A stretch of 50,924 bases of DNA from an uncultured Planctomycetales bacterium. Its GTDB lineage: Bacteria > Planctomycetota > Planctomycetia > Pirellulales > Thermoguttaceae. The translations under genes were made by a program, and so were the position numbers. The stretch is from contig CAMZEO010000004.1 in the NCBI GenBank assembly GCA_947305735.1, positions 1 through 50,924 of the forward strand. The letters run 5' to 3'. The notes below the pieces were generated by a model. The model was given only the letters and a program-made list of their open reading frames with translations. It was not told where the DNA came from and did not search any database. Within the stretch, counting starts at the first letter, position 1, and each line of letters opens with the position of its first letter. This document shows, one piece after another, positions 29,225-39,660 of the stretch.

Positions 29225-29634
29225 TGGGCGTTCGATCGTTTCGACACGTCTTTGTCGAAACGCCTTTCTAATAAACTTATCCGTTCCGCCGCCGCGCGCT
29301 CTTCCTTTCAACCGATCCGGTGGACGAATCGGTCTGATTTTCCCCGCGCGATCGCTCGCGCCTGGATGAAGTTAACGCGACTGAGGAAGGCGACAATATA
29401 GCGATATCTTTTCGCGTTGGAAGCGCCGCGACGCGTTTGAGGCGTCGGCGAGCGTCGAACAACGCGCGATTTACAAAAGTCTTCCGACGCGTCGACGGAC
29501 GATCGACGCGTCGACGTTCGATTCTGCGGAGCCGAGCCTTCCGATGTTCGGCGCGCAAACCGCATTGTTTCCAGTATATTTTACCTATTTTGTCTTTTTT
29601 TGCAAGGGAAAAATTATCGCCGCGAAAGACGGGG

Positions 29635-31389
29635 TTAATAGCCCGTATGATTGCGTTCGTGCCAGTCGTTGCGAAGCAACATTCTTACTTCGGACGACGA
29701 TTCCATAAGCAACGCGCGCGCGGCGAGGTCTTGACAGTCGGCGATCGAATAGCTTTCGCAAACCTCTTTGAGGCGAAGAATCATGCCGGGCGCGACGCTG
29801 ATCGAACGCAAACCAAGCCCGAGCAGAAGCGGAATATTTTCCGGAACGCTTCCCATCTGACCGCACAACGAGACGGGTTTGTCGTAGGTTCGGGAGACGT
29901 CGACGATCCTTTTAATCATTCTGAGCAGAGCCGGGGCTTCCTGTTCGTACAACTCGCTCACGTTGGGGTTCGTTCGATCGGTCGCCATCGCGTACTGGAG
30001 CAGATCGTTGGTGCCGATGCTGAAAAAATCGGCGTCATGCGCAAACTGTTCGAGCGTCATGACGGCCGCGGGCGTTTCGACCATAATTCCCAGGGGAATA
30101 TTGTGATCGAACGGGACGTTTTTTTCGAGCAATTCGTCGCGGACGTCGTTGAAGATCATTCTTGCTTTTCGGAATTCCATAATGGTCGAAACAAGCGGGA
30201 ACATGACGGCTATTTTGCCGAAGACGCTCGCGCGAAGCAACGCGCGGATTTGCGCGCGAAACATATCGCCGTTGCGCAAAGAAAGCCGGACGCTTCGCAG
30301 ACCGAGAAAAGGATTGGGCTCGGGTTCCGCCGTGAATTTCAGACCGTTGGGAAGCTTGTCGGCTCCAAGATCGAACGTTCGGATCGCGACCGGTCGCCCG
30401 TTCATCGCCTCCGCGACTTGTTTATACGCGGCAAAATGCGTTTCCTCGTTGGGCAACGTTCCCGAAGGGCTCGTTAAATAGAGGAATTCCGTTCTATAAA
30501 GTCCGACGCCAGGCGCGCCGTAATCGTAACACAGCTTCGCCTCTTGCGGAAATTCAATATTTCCCTTGATTTCAATGTCGACGCCGTCGCTCGTCCGCGC
30601 GTAAATAGAACGGTTTTTTTGTTCAAGCCGACGTTGCTCTTCGCGCAACGCGTTACGCTTGCGTTCGTATTGTTCCAGAACGTCGGGACTCGGATCGAGA
30701 ATGAGTCTGCCGAACTCGCCGTCGACAATCGCCACGGTGGACTCGTTCGTTTCCGTAAGAAACGAGCCGACTCCAAGAACCGTCGGAACGTGAAGCGCCG
30801 CCGCGACGATCGCCGTGTGACTGCCGATCGCGCCGTTTTCCGTTACGATCGCCGCCGTTTTGGCCGGGTCAAGTTTCGACGCCGCGCTCGGTTTGAGAAA
30901 AGACGCCGCGACGATTGTCGGTTCCTTGGTCTCCGCCCTGTCGACGGCGCGGATCGACAGGAGTTCGTGAAGGAGACGATCGCGAAGGTCGAGAATGTCG
31001 TTGGCGCGTTCGGCGTAATGGGGATCGAGATTGCGGAGAAGATCCGCCTGCTGATTCAACGTGGAGTCGACCGCGTATTCCGCCGTCACGAGGTGTTCGG
31101 AGACCGATTTTTCGATGCGCGAACGCATGCCCGCGTCGTTCAAAATGAGAAGATAAGCCTCGTAAAGGCGTCCAAATTCCGCGCCAAGCTGTCTGGCCGC
31201 GTCGTCCCGGCTTGACTCCAGCGCCGCGTTGGCGCCGCGAAACGCCGCGTCGACGCGGCGGAGTTCTTTGTCGACCTGATTCGGCTGAATCAAAACCCGT
31301 TTTTGCGAACCGACGCGGTCGCTAACAACGACGGTCATTTTTCCGATCGCGACGCCGGGATATACGGGGACGCCTTGAAATACTTTCAT
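29635..31389 (-). CDS. ptsI: Phosphoenolpyruvate-protein phosphotransferase (PTS enzyme I)
   Basis: TENGAIGSHTAIVAAALHVPTVLG (active-site His), GVGLYRTEFLY, RTFDLGADK, PNPFLGLRSVR, GIMVETPAAV, DFFSIGTNDLLQYAMATDRTNP, PVSLCGQMGS. Confidence 0.95.
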   Translation of the reverse strand: MKVFQGVPVYPGVAIGKMTVVVSDRVGSQKRVLIQPNQVDKELRRVDAAFRGANAALESSRDDAARQLGAEFGRLYEAYLLILNDAGMRSRIEKSVSEHLVTAEYAVDSTLNQQADLLRNLDPHYAERANDILDLRDRLLHELLSIRAVDRAETKEPTIVAASFLKPSAASKLDPAKTAAIVTENGAIGSHTAIVAAALHVPTVLGVGSFLTETNESTVAIVDGEFGRLILDPSPDVLEQYERKRNALREEQRRLEQKNRSIYARTSDGVDIEIKGNIEFPQEAKLCYDYGAPGVGLYRTEFLYLTSPSGTLPNEETHFAAYKQVAEAMNGRPVAIRTFDLGADKLPNGLKFTAEPEPNPFLGLRSVRLSLRNGDMFRAQIRALLRASVFGKIAVMFPLVSTIMEFRKARMIFNDVRDELLEKNVPFDHNIPLGIMVETPAAVMTLEQFAHDADFFSIGTNDLLQYAMATDRTNPNVSELYEQEAPALLRMIKRIVDVSRTYDKPVSLCGQMGSVPENIPLLLGLGLRSISVAPGMILRLKEVCESYSIADCQDLAARALLMESSSEVRMLLRNDWHERNHTGY

Positions 31390-31428
31390 CTTAGACTTTC
31401 TGAGTAAGAAGGAAAGTTAGCGCGCTCA

Positions 31429-31725
31429 TTACAGGTCGACGGGCGCCGCGGAAGCGAATTCGTCTTCGTAGAATTTATGATCGAAAAGCTCTTGAATTGC
31501 CTCGACGGCTTGTATTTCGTCGTCTCCTTCCGCGCTTAGCGTCAACACGGTTCCTTGAGGAGCCATAAGGGTCAGAAGGTCGAGGCAACTTTTGCAGTCC
31601 GCTCTATATCCTTCCTTGGCAAGCGTGAGTTTCGAGGCGTATTTCATCGCCGTTTTGCACACAAGCGACGCGTCGCGGACATGGAAACCGGCTGTGTTCG
31701 AGATAGTCAGTTCTTTGGTGATCAC
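31429..31725 (-). CDS. HPr-like phosphocarrier
   Basis: MITKELTISNTAGFHVRDASLVCKTAMKYASKLTLAKEGYRADCKSCLDLLTLMAPQGTVLTLSAEGDDEIQAVEAIQELF; directly upstream of ptsI. Confidence 0.9.
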   Translation of the reverse strand: MITKELTISNTAGFHVRDASLVCKTAMKYASKLTLAKEGYRADCKSCLDLLTLMAPQGTVLTLSAEGDDEIQAVEAIQELFDHKFYEDEFASAAPVDL

Positions 31726-31905
31726 TTCCTGTGGCGCTTTCTATTAAAAAGGGCGACGCTCGTTTTTCAAATGTTTCAAGGCGTCCTTGCTTTGTCGAAA
31801 CGAAAAACGTTCCGATCGGTTCGTTTTCATTTCACGTCGTTCGGCGTTCGAGGGGCGCCGCGTCCCCAAAAACGCTCTCGACGAGCTTATCGAGAATCTC
31901 AATAA

Positions 31906-31946
31906 CAAAAAGGCGGCGTCAACCTCTTGCCAGGAGGTTGCGCCGC
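31906..31946 (-). terminator. Rho-independent terminator between the 32113 IIA gene and ptsH
   Basis: Minus strand: gcggcg-caacctc ctggcaa gaggttg-a-cgccgc ctttttg. Confidence 0.7.
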
Positions 31947-32112
31947 GCGGTCGATTCAGCGTTTTTCGCGTTCTTTTTCGCCCGGCTCTTCAGGCGATTT
32001 TAAAAGAGAATCAGCGACGCGCGAGGCGTCGTATCATAACCATATTGGGACGATGCGTCAATGTAAAAAAAAGTCGGTCGGGGCGCGCCGCGTCAAACGC
32101 TCCGATCAAGGG

Positions 32113-32595
32113 TCAGTCGCCGGACGAATAAGCCCCTTCGTCGGCTTCGTTGAGAAGGTTCAGAACGTCTTCGCGATTGAAACTTTGTTGCAAATAGCGA
32201 CAGAACGCCTTGTCTCTCAACTGGATTGTGATGTGATGAAGCGCTTCCACGTGCTCCTCTTTGAGCGCCGGATTGGAAACGATCAGGAAAAACAAGTTGA
32301 CCCTTTCGCAGTCGAGGCTGTCGAAATCGACGCCGTCGGCGCTTACGCCGACCGTGCCGACAAGAGACTCGACGCCGGCGTAACGCGCATGCGGTATCGC
32401 CACGCCCCCGCCAATAGCCGTGGTGCCGAGCGCTTCGCGTTCGAGCGTCTTCGTAATGATGTTTTCGACTTCCGCCTCGGGAAATCCGCCCGAGTCCGCA
32501 AGCGACTGAACCATCTCGCGAATGACCCCTTCCTTGGTCGTCGCTTTAAGGTTCGTAACGATAGAATCTGGAAGTATAAAATCGGAAAATTTCAT
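32113..32595 (-). CDS. PTS IIA (PtsN/fructose-type) domain protein, copy 1
   Basis: MKFSDFILPDSIVTNLKATTKEGVIREMVQSLADSGG...GTTAIGGGVAIPHARYAGVESLVGTVGVSADGVDFDSLDCERVNLFFLIVS. Confidence 0.92.
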   Translation of the reverse strand: MKFSDFILPDSIVTNLKATTKEGVIREMVQSLADSGGFPEAEVENIITKTLEREALGTTAIGGGVAIPHARYAGVESLVGTVGVSADGVDFDSLDCERVNLFFLIVSNPALKEEHVEALHHITIQLRDKAFCRYLQQSFNREDVLNLLNEADEGAYSSGD

Positions 32596-32969
32596 TCGTA
32601 TTGCTCCTAAAGCGCTTGGAGTCTTAAAGGTTCTAAAACGTCGCTCGAAAGTCGACCTCCGCTATTTCCAACCGTCGCGTCGACGTCGTTCGGTCAATCC
32701 CGTCGTTTTTCCGGCTTCTTTTCATCGAAAGCGAACGCCGCGAATTGTCTGCGGAACATTCCGCGTCGGATGCGATTCCAAACGTTTCGAAGCGAGGAAT
32801 CGCGATCGTCGGGACGTTTGAGTCGGCTCCGAATAAAACGCGCGAGCGCGAGACGAACCGTCGAACGCGGGCGCCGCCGTTTCCGCGCGACGACGAAACC
32901 GGAAAAATATCGCGTCGACGTCGCTCGCGCGAGGTTGGAAGGATTGAAACGTCGCGCCGCCTCGGAAAA

Positions 32970-33449
32970 TCAGCCTACTCCCAGACCGTTTGCGTCGGCG
33001 TCGGCAAGAATCTTGTTGATTTCGTCTTTCGAAGCCGCCTTTTTAAGCGACGAGCAAAAGTTTTCGCTCTTGATATGACGCGTGATATGTTCGAGGGCGC
33101 GAAGATGTTCGCCGGGACGATCGGGCGGAGAAACGAGCAGAAAGAAAAGGTTGACCTTTTCGCAGTCGAGGCTGCTGAAATCGACGCCCTCTTCGCTTAC
33201 CGCGACGCACCCGATGAGACGCTCGACGCTAATGTGTTTCGTATGAGGAACGGCGATTCCGTTGCCAATGCCGGTGGTGCCCAGCTCTTCGCGACGCATA
33301 ATCGCGTTGATAATGTTTTCCGCCTCGGCGTCTGGAATACCGCCCGCCGCGCACATCGACTGAACCATTTCGCGAACGACGCCTTCTTTGGTCGTCGCTT
33401 CAAGGTTCGTAACAACAGAATCGCCAAGAATAAAATCGGAAAATTTCAT
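32970..33449 (-). CDS. PTS IIA (PtsN/fructose-type) domain protein, copy 2
   Basis: Start at ATG 33449 by alignment with copy 1. MKFSDFILGDSVVTNLEATTKEGVVREMVQSMCAAGG...GTTGIGNGIAVPHTKHISVERLIGCVAVSEEGVDFSSLDCEKVNLFFLLVS. Confidence 0.9.
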   Translation of the reverse strand: MKFSDFILGDSVVTNLEATTKEGVVREMVQSMCAAGGIPDAEAENIINAIMRREELGTTGIGNGIAVPHTKHISVERLIGCVAVSEEGVDFSSLDCEKVNLFFLLVSPPDRPGEHLRALEHITRHIKSENFCSSLKKAASKDEINKILADADANGLGVG

Positions 33450-33760
33450 TCGCAAAACTCCCAAAAAGTTCTTCAAACCCAAAGTTATGGGGGCGGAACG
33501 TAGACGATCCGTCAACGGAACGGCCCGAACGGACGCCGCGAAAAAGACGCGACTCCGACCGACGCGACCGGACGCTGAAACGTCGCGTTCCTCAAGCGCC
33601 TTTTTGAATTCAATCTCTCGTTCCAACAGAGTATTGTAATCGTTTTTGAAGGTTTGTATATAGAAGAACGCGCCGGATTTCAAAGAAACGTCAGAAAATT
33701 TTTTAAAGACGCTTTTAGAAAACAATTCGTTTTTTACGGGAAACTGTGCAAATTACCCCC

Positions 33761-33803
33761 AAAAAAAAGACCGCCGTCTTTCGGAAAACGATCGACGACG
33801 GTC
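33761..33803 (-). terminator. Rho-independent terminator downstream of hpf
   Basis: Minus strand: gaccgtcgtcgatcgttttccgaaagacggcggtctttttttt. Confidence 0.85.
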
Positions 33804-33886
33804 TGTCCCGTTCAGCTTGAACGCGCGGTAAAGAGCGCGACTGGAAATCGATTAGGAAGGGGGAAAAGAACGATATGAAAAGGCGA

Positions 33887-34183
33887 TCAACGGTGATCGG
33901 TCAGTTTTTCTTTGAATTTTCGCATTTGCTGTTCGAGTTTGTCGATCGTCTGATCAAGACAACCCCAGAGATCGCCGGACGTATATTCCGCGCGGAAGTC
34001 TTTTTTCAGCTCGGTGACGACGGTAACTTCAACTTTCGGCTCGTCCGCCTTGTCGAGGTCGACAAGGACGTTAATATCGGAAACTCGTTCGACGAAACGC
34101 TCCAGCTTGGCGACTTTTTCGGCGATTTTATCGCGGGTGGCTTCCGCCATTTCTCCGTGACGAACTTGAACTTGAATATTCAT
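33887..34183 (-). CDS. Short ribosome hibernation-promoting factor (HPF/RaiA family)
   Basis: MNIQVQVRHGEMAEATRDKIAEKVAKLERFVERVSDINVLVDLDKADEPKVEVTVVTELKKDFRAEYTSGDLWGCLDQTIDKLEQQMRKFKEKL; ATG at 34183. Confidence 0.9.
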   Translation of the reverse strand: MNIQVQVRHGEMAEATRDKIAEKVAKLERFVERVSDINVLVDLDKADEPKVEVTVVTELKKDFRAEYTSGDLWGCLDQTIDKLEQQMRKFKEKLTDHR

Positions 34184-34589
34184 CTTATCTCTCCTTACCC
34201 CTGTTTTAAGGGTCTGAGTCGGGCGATCGAAACGCGTCGGAAGCGCGGCGTCGCGCCTGCGGCGGCGGCGCGGAGGAATAAGACCTGACGCGCCGTTTGT
34301 GCGATTCGATCGATGTGGCGTCGATGAAAAAACAGAGCCGCGACGCGACTCTCTTATCGATCTCATCTTAATAAATAGTATCCGAAAAAGCAAGGAAAGT
34401 TTCTTACAAAATGGAAAAAAACGGAAAATTGTGAGAAGACTTTTGAGAAAATCGACGATTTTTCGTCTTGACTTCGCGCGTCCGTCGGCGGTGAGCGCGT
34501 CGAAAAACCTTTCGAAAAAACGCGCGCCGAATCGACCGACGTCGAACCGGCGCGCGCTCTGCGGATTATCGAGTCGACTCGGAAAAGAA

Positions 34590-35126
34590 TCAGCGACCTC
34601 CTCCGTGTCCGGATCCAAGCGTTTGCGGAGTAAGATCGACTTCGCCTTCAAGCGCGAACGCTATATCTTTTTTGCCCTCCGCAGGCACGGTAATCGTCAA
34701 ACCGGACTCGTTGATATCGGCGTATTTCACGGGTATTTCGTGAACGACCGTCTGTTCGGGAATCGGCTGTCCCCTGAATTTGTCCGGATTCTCGTAGCGT
34801 TCTCTCGCTTCCTCCTGCGAAAGTCCGCCTTCGATTTTGTCTTTGACGATCGAAACTCTATACTCGCCGGGGTAAACGCCGTCGCCGGGGTCAAGCGTCG
34901 TCATAGCGAAGGAGCCCTTGTCGTCGGTGACAGCTTGAGCGCTTCCCGACTGACTTCCGATCTCTTTGGGAGCGAAAAGAACGGTCGCGCCGGCGACGGC
35001 TTCGCCGTTGAACGTGACGACGCCTTTCGCGGGAACAAGACCCTTAAGACGCTTTTTCTGACAGCCCGAAACCGTCAGCGAAAAGACAACCAACGCGACG
35101 AGCGTAAGCGCGACGAATCGTTTCAT
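34590..35126 (-). CDS. Lipoprotein with carboxypeptidase-regulatory/transthyretin-like domain
   Basis: Lipobox LTVSGC; KGVVTFNGEAVAGATVLFAPKE...GDGVYPGEYRVSIVKDK. Confidence 0.75.
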   Translation of the reverse strand: MKRFVALTLVALVVFSLTVSGCQKKRLKGLVPAKGVVTFNGEAVAGATVLFAPKEIGSQSGSAQAVTDDKGSFAMTTLDPGDGVYPGEYRVSIVKDKIEGGLSQEEARERYENPDKFRGQPIPEQTVVHEIPVKYADINESGLTITVPAEGKKDIAFALEGEVDLTPQTLGSGHGGGR

Positions 35127-35150
35127 GAGAAACTCCTTTCCGAATCGAGA

Positions 35151-36242
35151 TCACAGGGAGGTATTCGTTTCGCCGCGGTTGCACGTGCCGATCGCGCCCC
35201 AGACGCCAAACGGAGAGACGCCTTCCTGGGCGCCCCAGTACTTGTACCATCCGGAAAGTCCGCTAGTGCCCGCCGTCTCGCAGTTGATCGTGTCGCTGAT
35301 AAAACGGACGCTGCCGTCGAACATGCCCGCGTTCACGCCCCCGGCGTGATTGCTCGTCGCGGGAAAATAACCGGCGTAATTGAAGGCCGAATCCCGCGCG
35401 CACGTGGGCGAGTTCGGGGGAAGAATCGTCTGGAACATCGAGTTGTTGTACGAGTAGTAAAACGCGCGATCGCTCAGACCGCCCGACGTCGTCGAGCCCT
35501 CGACGTACTGACCGTTGGCGCCGCGTTTCGCCAGACAGGCGTTCGGCAAAATGTTCCAGGCGGACGAGTTGAGAACGGCGCCTCCGAGAACGCGCCCGTG
35601 TTCGACGCCAGTTTCGCCGGGGGACGCGACGTGTTCGCTCAACGCGACCGTGTTGCTTGTTCCGTCGGTGATATACGTCAACGGCTGACACCCGCCGCCC
35701 CAGTCGGTGTTTTTCCACTGGTCCGTGCGTTGGATCATGCCGAACGCCGAGCGTCGGTTGCCCCATTGACCGTAATTCTGATTAATGTAGTCCGCTTCGC
35801 TGTAGCAGTAATTGCCCGGAGTGAGCTGATTGTTGTTGGCCGCCGCCGTGGAAGCGTCCGAAGGACAGTTGAACGCGGTAATCTTGCCCTTCCAGCACGC
35901 GACGTCGCTGTAAGGGTTGAATTTGTTACCGTCGTTGTCGTAAGAGTGAATTTCGGCGAAACGCTGTCCCTGCTCGATCTCGGGAAGAAGACCGAGGAAG
36001 GGCGTGCAGTTGCCGTTCGCGCCCATGCCGTTGCCCGGCAACATGCCGTCGTTGCGATCCGTGTAATTGTGAATCGCAAGGCATAGCTGTTTGAGGTTGT
36101 TCGTGCATTGCATGCGCCGCGCCGCCTCGCGAGCCGCCTGAACAGCCGGAAGCAAAAGACCGATTAAAATGCCGATGATCGCGATAACGACCAGCAGTTC
36201 GACGAGCGTGAACCCGCTCTTTTGGGAGGAGTGGACTGCCAT
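35151..36242 (-). CDS. DUF1559 prepilin-type protein
   Basis: [53 protein letters not shown] and C-terminal [22 protein letters not shown] (H-x9-DG-like). Confidence 0.95.
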   Translation of the reverse strand: MAVHSSQKSGFTLVELLVVIAIIGILIGLLLPAVQAAREAARRMQCTNNLKQLCLAIHNYTDRNDGMLPGNGMGANGNCTPFLGLLPEIEQGQRFAEIHSYDNDGNKFNPYSDVACWKGKITAFNCPSDASTAAANNNQLTPGNYCYSEADYINQNYGQWGNRRSAFGMIQRTDQWKNTDWGGGCQPLTYITDGTSNTVALSEHVASPGETGVEHGRVLGGAVLNSSAWNILPNACLAKRGANGQYVEGSTTSGGLSDRAFYYSYNNSMFQTILPPNSPTCARDSAFNYAGYFPATSNHAGGVNAGMFDGSVRFISDTINCETAGTSGLSGWYKYWGAQEGVSPFGVWGAIGTCNRGETNTSL

Positions 36243-36463
36243 TTTTTCTTGCTCCTGGTAAAAGTATCCTTATAATGAGGAAAAAATCCAACGCGACTAT
36301 TGTACCCGCAAAGCGCTCGCGGCGTCAATAGGACGACGACAATTTTTAAAAACGCCGCTCTTAATCCCGCGCGCGCTATCTTTTTACGCAAATTCCAGAC
36401 TGAAATTTTTTTAAAAATGGCGCGAGCTTTTCGACGAGACTCGCGAACGAAAATTCTCCCTCC

Positions 36464-37369
36464 TTATTCAAAGCGGAACTTATAGGAAGGTTGAGCTTCT
36501 CTTCCTTCGACAACGATAGAGTCGGACGTCAGATTGACGAACGCGAAGCAGTTGGGAATTGTTTGGACGATCCCTTTGAACGTGACGTGAGCGACGTTCT
36601 TTCGAACCCCGTAGGAACCCTCATGCAAATGACCGGCAAGATACCCTTTGACGCAGGGATATTTGTCGAGTATGTCGAGAACTTGTTTACCGTTCCAGGT
36701 GGACCAGCCGCGATCGAAGTAGTAAACGCCGTCGTCTTGCGAGGACTCCGGGCTTGTTCCGTCGCCTGAATTGGCAAAGAGTGGAAAATGGGAACAAACA
36801 AGCGCTTTTTCATTTTGCTTTGTCGCAAGTTCCAGTCGGCTCTCAAGCCATTGAAGTTGTCGAGGCGAAACGGCGCCGTTCCAGTCTGCGGACAAACTGC
36901 CGTCCGGCAGTTTCCAACGGTTGCGTTCTTCTTCCGCTTTTTCCCTTTCTTCCGGAGTTTCAGCCGCGTAGGAACTGATTTCGTTTCCGTTGAGAACGAC
37001 GAATCGCCAAACGTTGGAAACGTCGTCCGGATCGTTGACGACGAAATCGTAATACCCCGGTTTTTCCAAGCCAAAATTGGCGTAAAGTTCGGGCTTTTTT
37101 TCGTCGGGAACCAGGAAATCGTGATTGCCCAGGACGTGTTTCCATTGGACGCCCGCTTTTTCGGCGACGGCAAAAAGTTCTTTCATTCCCAAATGGTTTT
37201 CCCAATCCGATTGAGACGCGTCGCCCAGTTGTAATGTGAAAAGAACGTTTTCCGCCGCTATTTCGCCGACGGCTCTGAGAAATTTGGGCAACGATTCGCG
37301 ATAAGTTCTTTCGCCGCGAGTCTCAAGGTTGCCGTATTGTACGTCGGCTATTACTGCAAATCGAATCAT
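36464..37369 (-). CDS. Calcineurin-like metallophosphoesterase
   Basis: IRFAVIADVQYGN, LQLGDASQSDW, VLGNHD, ALVCSHFPLF, GYLAGHLHEGSYG. Confidence 0.9.
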   Translation of the reverse strand: MIRFAVIADVQYGNLETRGERTYRESLPKFLRAVGEIAAENVLFTLQLGDASQSDWENHLGMKELFAVAEKAGVQWKHVLGNHDFLVPDEKKPELYANFGLEKPGYYDFVVNDPDDVSNVWRFVVLNGNEISSYAAETPEEREKAEEERNRWKLPDGSLSADWNGAVSPRQLQWLESRLELATKQNEKALVCSHFPLFANSGDGTSPESSQDDGVYYFDRGWSTWNGKQVLDILDKYPCVKGYLAGHLHEGSYGVRKNVAHVTFKGIVQTIPNCFAFVNLTSDSIVVEGREAQPSYKFRFE

Positions 37370-37749
37370 ATTGCGGTTCCTGGATTTGGATTAGGGAGTT
37401 GCGTTGAACAGGCGCGTAAAACTTTGCGCGAATACAAATTTACGCGGTCGTTTTCACATAAGAGTACCAAAAGACGACGCAAAAACAAGATCCCGAGACG
37501 CGATCTTGAAAAAAGATTCGCGCTTCCCAATTTGCGCCCCGTTTAAACGCGGCGTCTGTATTTCGTCGACTTGTTAATTGAAAACGGGGTTCCGACCCGT
37601 CGACTCTTGATTTATGATTTGAGGCTTTAGATTTCTATGGTTGTCCGACGTTCCGGTTAAATCGGCGCGTCGCCTTGTTGGATTTAGCGCGTTAATTTCG
37701 CGTTTTGGATTTGACCGGCGCGACGCGTCCGCGCCGTTTGGCTGGTAAT

Positions 37750-37785
37750 AAAAAAAATCGAGACGCCCCCGGAAAGGCGTCTCGA
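37750..37785 (-). terminator. Rho-independent terminator of ilvC
   Basis: Minus strand: tcgagacgcctttccgggggcgtctcgatttttttt. Confidence 0.85.
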
Positions 37786-37817
37786 CGAGTTTTAAGAACT
37801 AAGCGTTCGAGCGAGGA

Positions 37818-38822
37818 TCAGAATTCCTTGGCGTCGATCCACTTCATCATCTTGCGGAGGCGCTTGCCGACCTGTTCGAGCAGGTGTTCGTGATGAATGG
37901 CGCGCTCGCGTTTGAACGCGGGAGCGTTGACCGAATTTTCCAAGAGGAATTCGCGCGCGTATTGACCGTTTTGGATTTCCTTGAGGATTTGTTTCATCGC
38001 CTTCTTGGTGTCTTCGGTAATGACGCGCGGACCGCGAGTGTAGTCTCCGTATTCGGCGTTGTTCGAGACGCTGTAGCGCATATAGCTGAGACCGCCTTGA
38101 TAGAAGAGGTCGACGATCAGCTTCATTTCGTGCATGCATTCGAAATACGCCATTTCAGGCTGATAACCCGCTTCGACGAGCGTTTCGAAACCGCACTGAA
38201 TCAAGTGGCTGACGCCTCCGCACAAAACCGCTTGTTCGCCGAACAAGTCCGTTTCCGTTTCTTCTTTGAACGTCGTCTGAATGACGCCGCCGCGCGTGCC
38301 GCCGATACCTTTGGCGTAGGCGAGCCCGATCGATTTCTCGTAATCGCCGCATTTGTCGTCAAGCGCGATAAGGCAGGGGACGCCGCCGCCTTTGACGTAT
38401 TCGGAGCGAACGAGGTGTCCGGGACCTTTCGGCGCGATCATAATCGCCCGATTGCCTTCGGGAAGATCAAACTGTCCGTAGTGGACGTTGAAGCCGTGCG
38501 TGGCAAGAATAATGGCGTTGGCTTTGAGGTTCGGACGAATCTGGTTCGCGAAAACTTTACCTTGAATTTCATCGGGCAACGTCAAGACGACGATATCGGC
38601 TTGCTTGACCGCTTCTTCGAGGGAAACCGGCTTGAAGCCGTGCTCGCAGGCGAGTCGATAGTTGGCGGAGCCTTCGCGTTGACCGACAACGACGTTGCAA
38701 CCGCTGTCGCGCAGATTTTGCGCGTGCGCGTGCCCTTGGGACCCGTAGCCAAGAATCGCAATCGTTTTGTCTTTCAAGAGAGAAAGATCCGCGTCGTTGT
38801 CGTAGTATACTGTCGCAGCCAT
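37818..38822 (-). CDS. ilvC: Ketol-acid reductoisomerase
   Basis: [43 protein letters not shown]...[24 protein letters not shown]...[13 protein letters not shown]. Confidence 0.97.
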   Translation of the reverse strand: MAATVYYDNDADLSLLKDKTIAILGYGSQGHAHAQNLRDSGCNVVVGQREGSANYRLACEHGFKPVSLEEAVKQADIVVLTLPDEIQGKVFANQIRPNLKANAIILATHGFNVHYGQFDLPEGNRAIMIAPKGPGHLVRSEYVKGGGVPCLIALDDKCGDYEKSIGLAYAKGIGGTRGGVIQTTFKEETETDLFGEQAVLCGGVSHLIQCGFETLVEAGYQPEMAYFECMHEMKLIVDLFYQGGLSYMRYSVSNNAEYGDYTRGPRVITEDTKKAMKQILKEIQNGQYAREFLLENSVNAPAFKRERAIHHEHLLEQVGKRLRKMMKWIDAKEF

Positions 38823-38935
38823 TAAAATGTCTCCTAATCAATTTAAAGTATCTTTTCTTCCGCGCCAGTCGGACGCGGAACGCTAAGTCGCGCGTAAAAT
38901 TCCGCCAGACGTTTGAACTCGCCCTATCGGCTTCG

Positions 38936-39412
38936 TTATTTTCCGCGAGGAGCCGCGATGCACCCGGAACGCGTCGCGCTGATCACTTTGTAGGGTTTCA
39001 ACGCCTTGAGAAACGCGTCGATTTTATCGCCGCTACCCGTCACTTCGACGAGAATCGAATTCTCCGAAACGTCGACGACAAACCCGCGGAATATCTGCGT
39101 AAGTTCGATGATTCCCGATCGGTGCGCGTAGTCCGCTTCCACGCTTATGAGCGCGAGCTCGCGCTCGACGTGCGGAGTTCCGGCCAGATTGGTCGTCTTA
39201 ACGACGGTGACGAGCTTTTGAAGTTGAAGCTCGATCTGCCTCATGACGTCCGGCTCGCAATCGACGACGATCGTCATTCTGGAAAAACGTTTGTCGTCGG
39301 TGGCGCCGACCGTCAAACTGTCGACGTTATAAGCGCGGGACGCCAAAAGTCCCGCCACGTGCGACAACACGCCGGGCACGTTTTGCACCCAAATCGAAAT
39401 GACGTTTCTCAT
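38936..39412 (-). CDS. ilvN: Acetolactate synthase small subunit
   Basis: ISIWVQNVPGVLSHVAGLLASRAYNVDSLTVGATDDKRFSRMTIVV, ACT domain; upstream of ilvC. Confidence 0.92.
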   Translation of the reverse strand: MRNVISIWVQNVPGVLSHVAGLLASRAYNVDSLTVGATDDKRFSRMTIVVDCEPDVMRQIELQLQKLVTVVKTTNLAGTPHVERELALISVEADYAHRSGIIELTQIFRGFVVDVSENSILVEVTGSGDKIDAFLKALKPYKVISATRSGCIAAPRGK

Positions 39413-39589
39413 CTTGTTTGCCCTCGGAACCGTTCAAGTTCGGCGAACGACGGAGTTTGCGTCTTGTCGGCGTCTTTTGGAAACGAGCCGAACCGACCGC
39501 GAAGCGTCGAAACTTCGCCGAACGCGTAAAGTCCCGTTATTATACTGCGCGGCAAAACATTGACAAGACGCCGGAAAGTTTTTGGCTCT

Positions 39590-39630
39590 CAAAATGTGGG
39601 CGCGCCTCGTTTTTAAAACAAGGCGCGCCC
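39590..39630 (-). terminator. Probable terminator downstream of the UvrA-like gene
   Basis: gggcgcgcct cgtttttaaaaca aggcgcgccc, 10-bp perfect stem; weak T tract. Confidence 0.5.
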
Positions 39631-39660
39631 AACCGTCGCGATCGGTTTGCGCCGACGTTC

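Noticed and set aside
33450-33725. N-terminal extension of the second IIA ORF (251-aa version)
   Set aside because: Alignment to the first paralog places the start at MKFSDFIL (33449); the upstream extension is not IIA-like.
34184-34651. N-terminal extension of the HPF ORF (254-aa version)
   Set aside because: HPF begins at MNIQVQVRHGEM (34183); the extension is basic low-information sequence covering the upstream region.
34299-36086. 595-aa plus-strand ORF
   Set aside because: Antisense to DUF1559 and the TTR-like lipoprotein genes; Arg/Val-rich with no recognisable motifs; explained by codon bias.
37540-37745. Recurring GGATTT/TGATTT words upstream of the metallophosphoesterase gene
   Set aside because: Too short and irregular to support as a repeat or operator.
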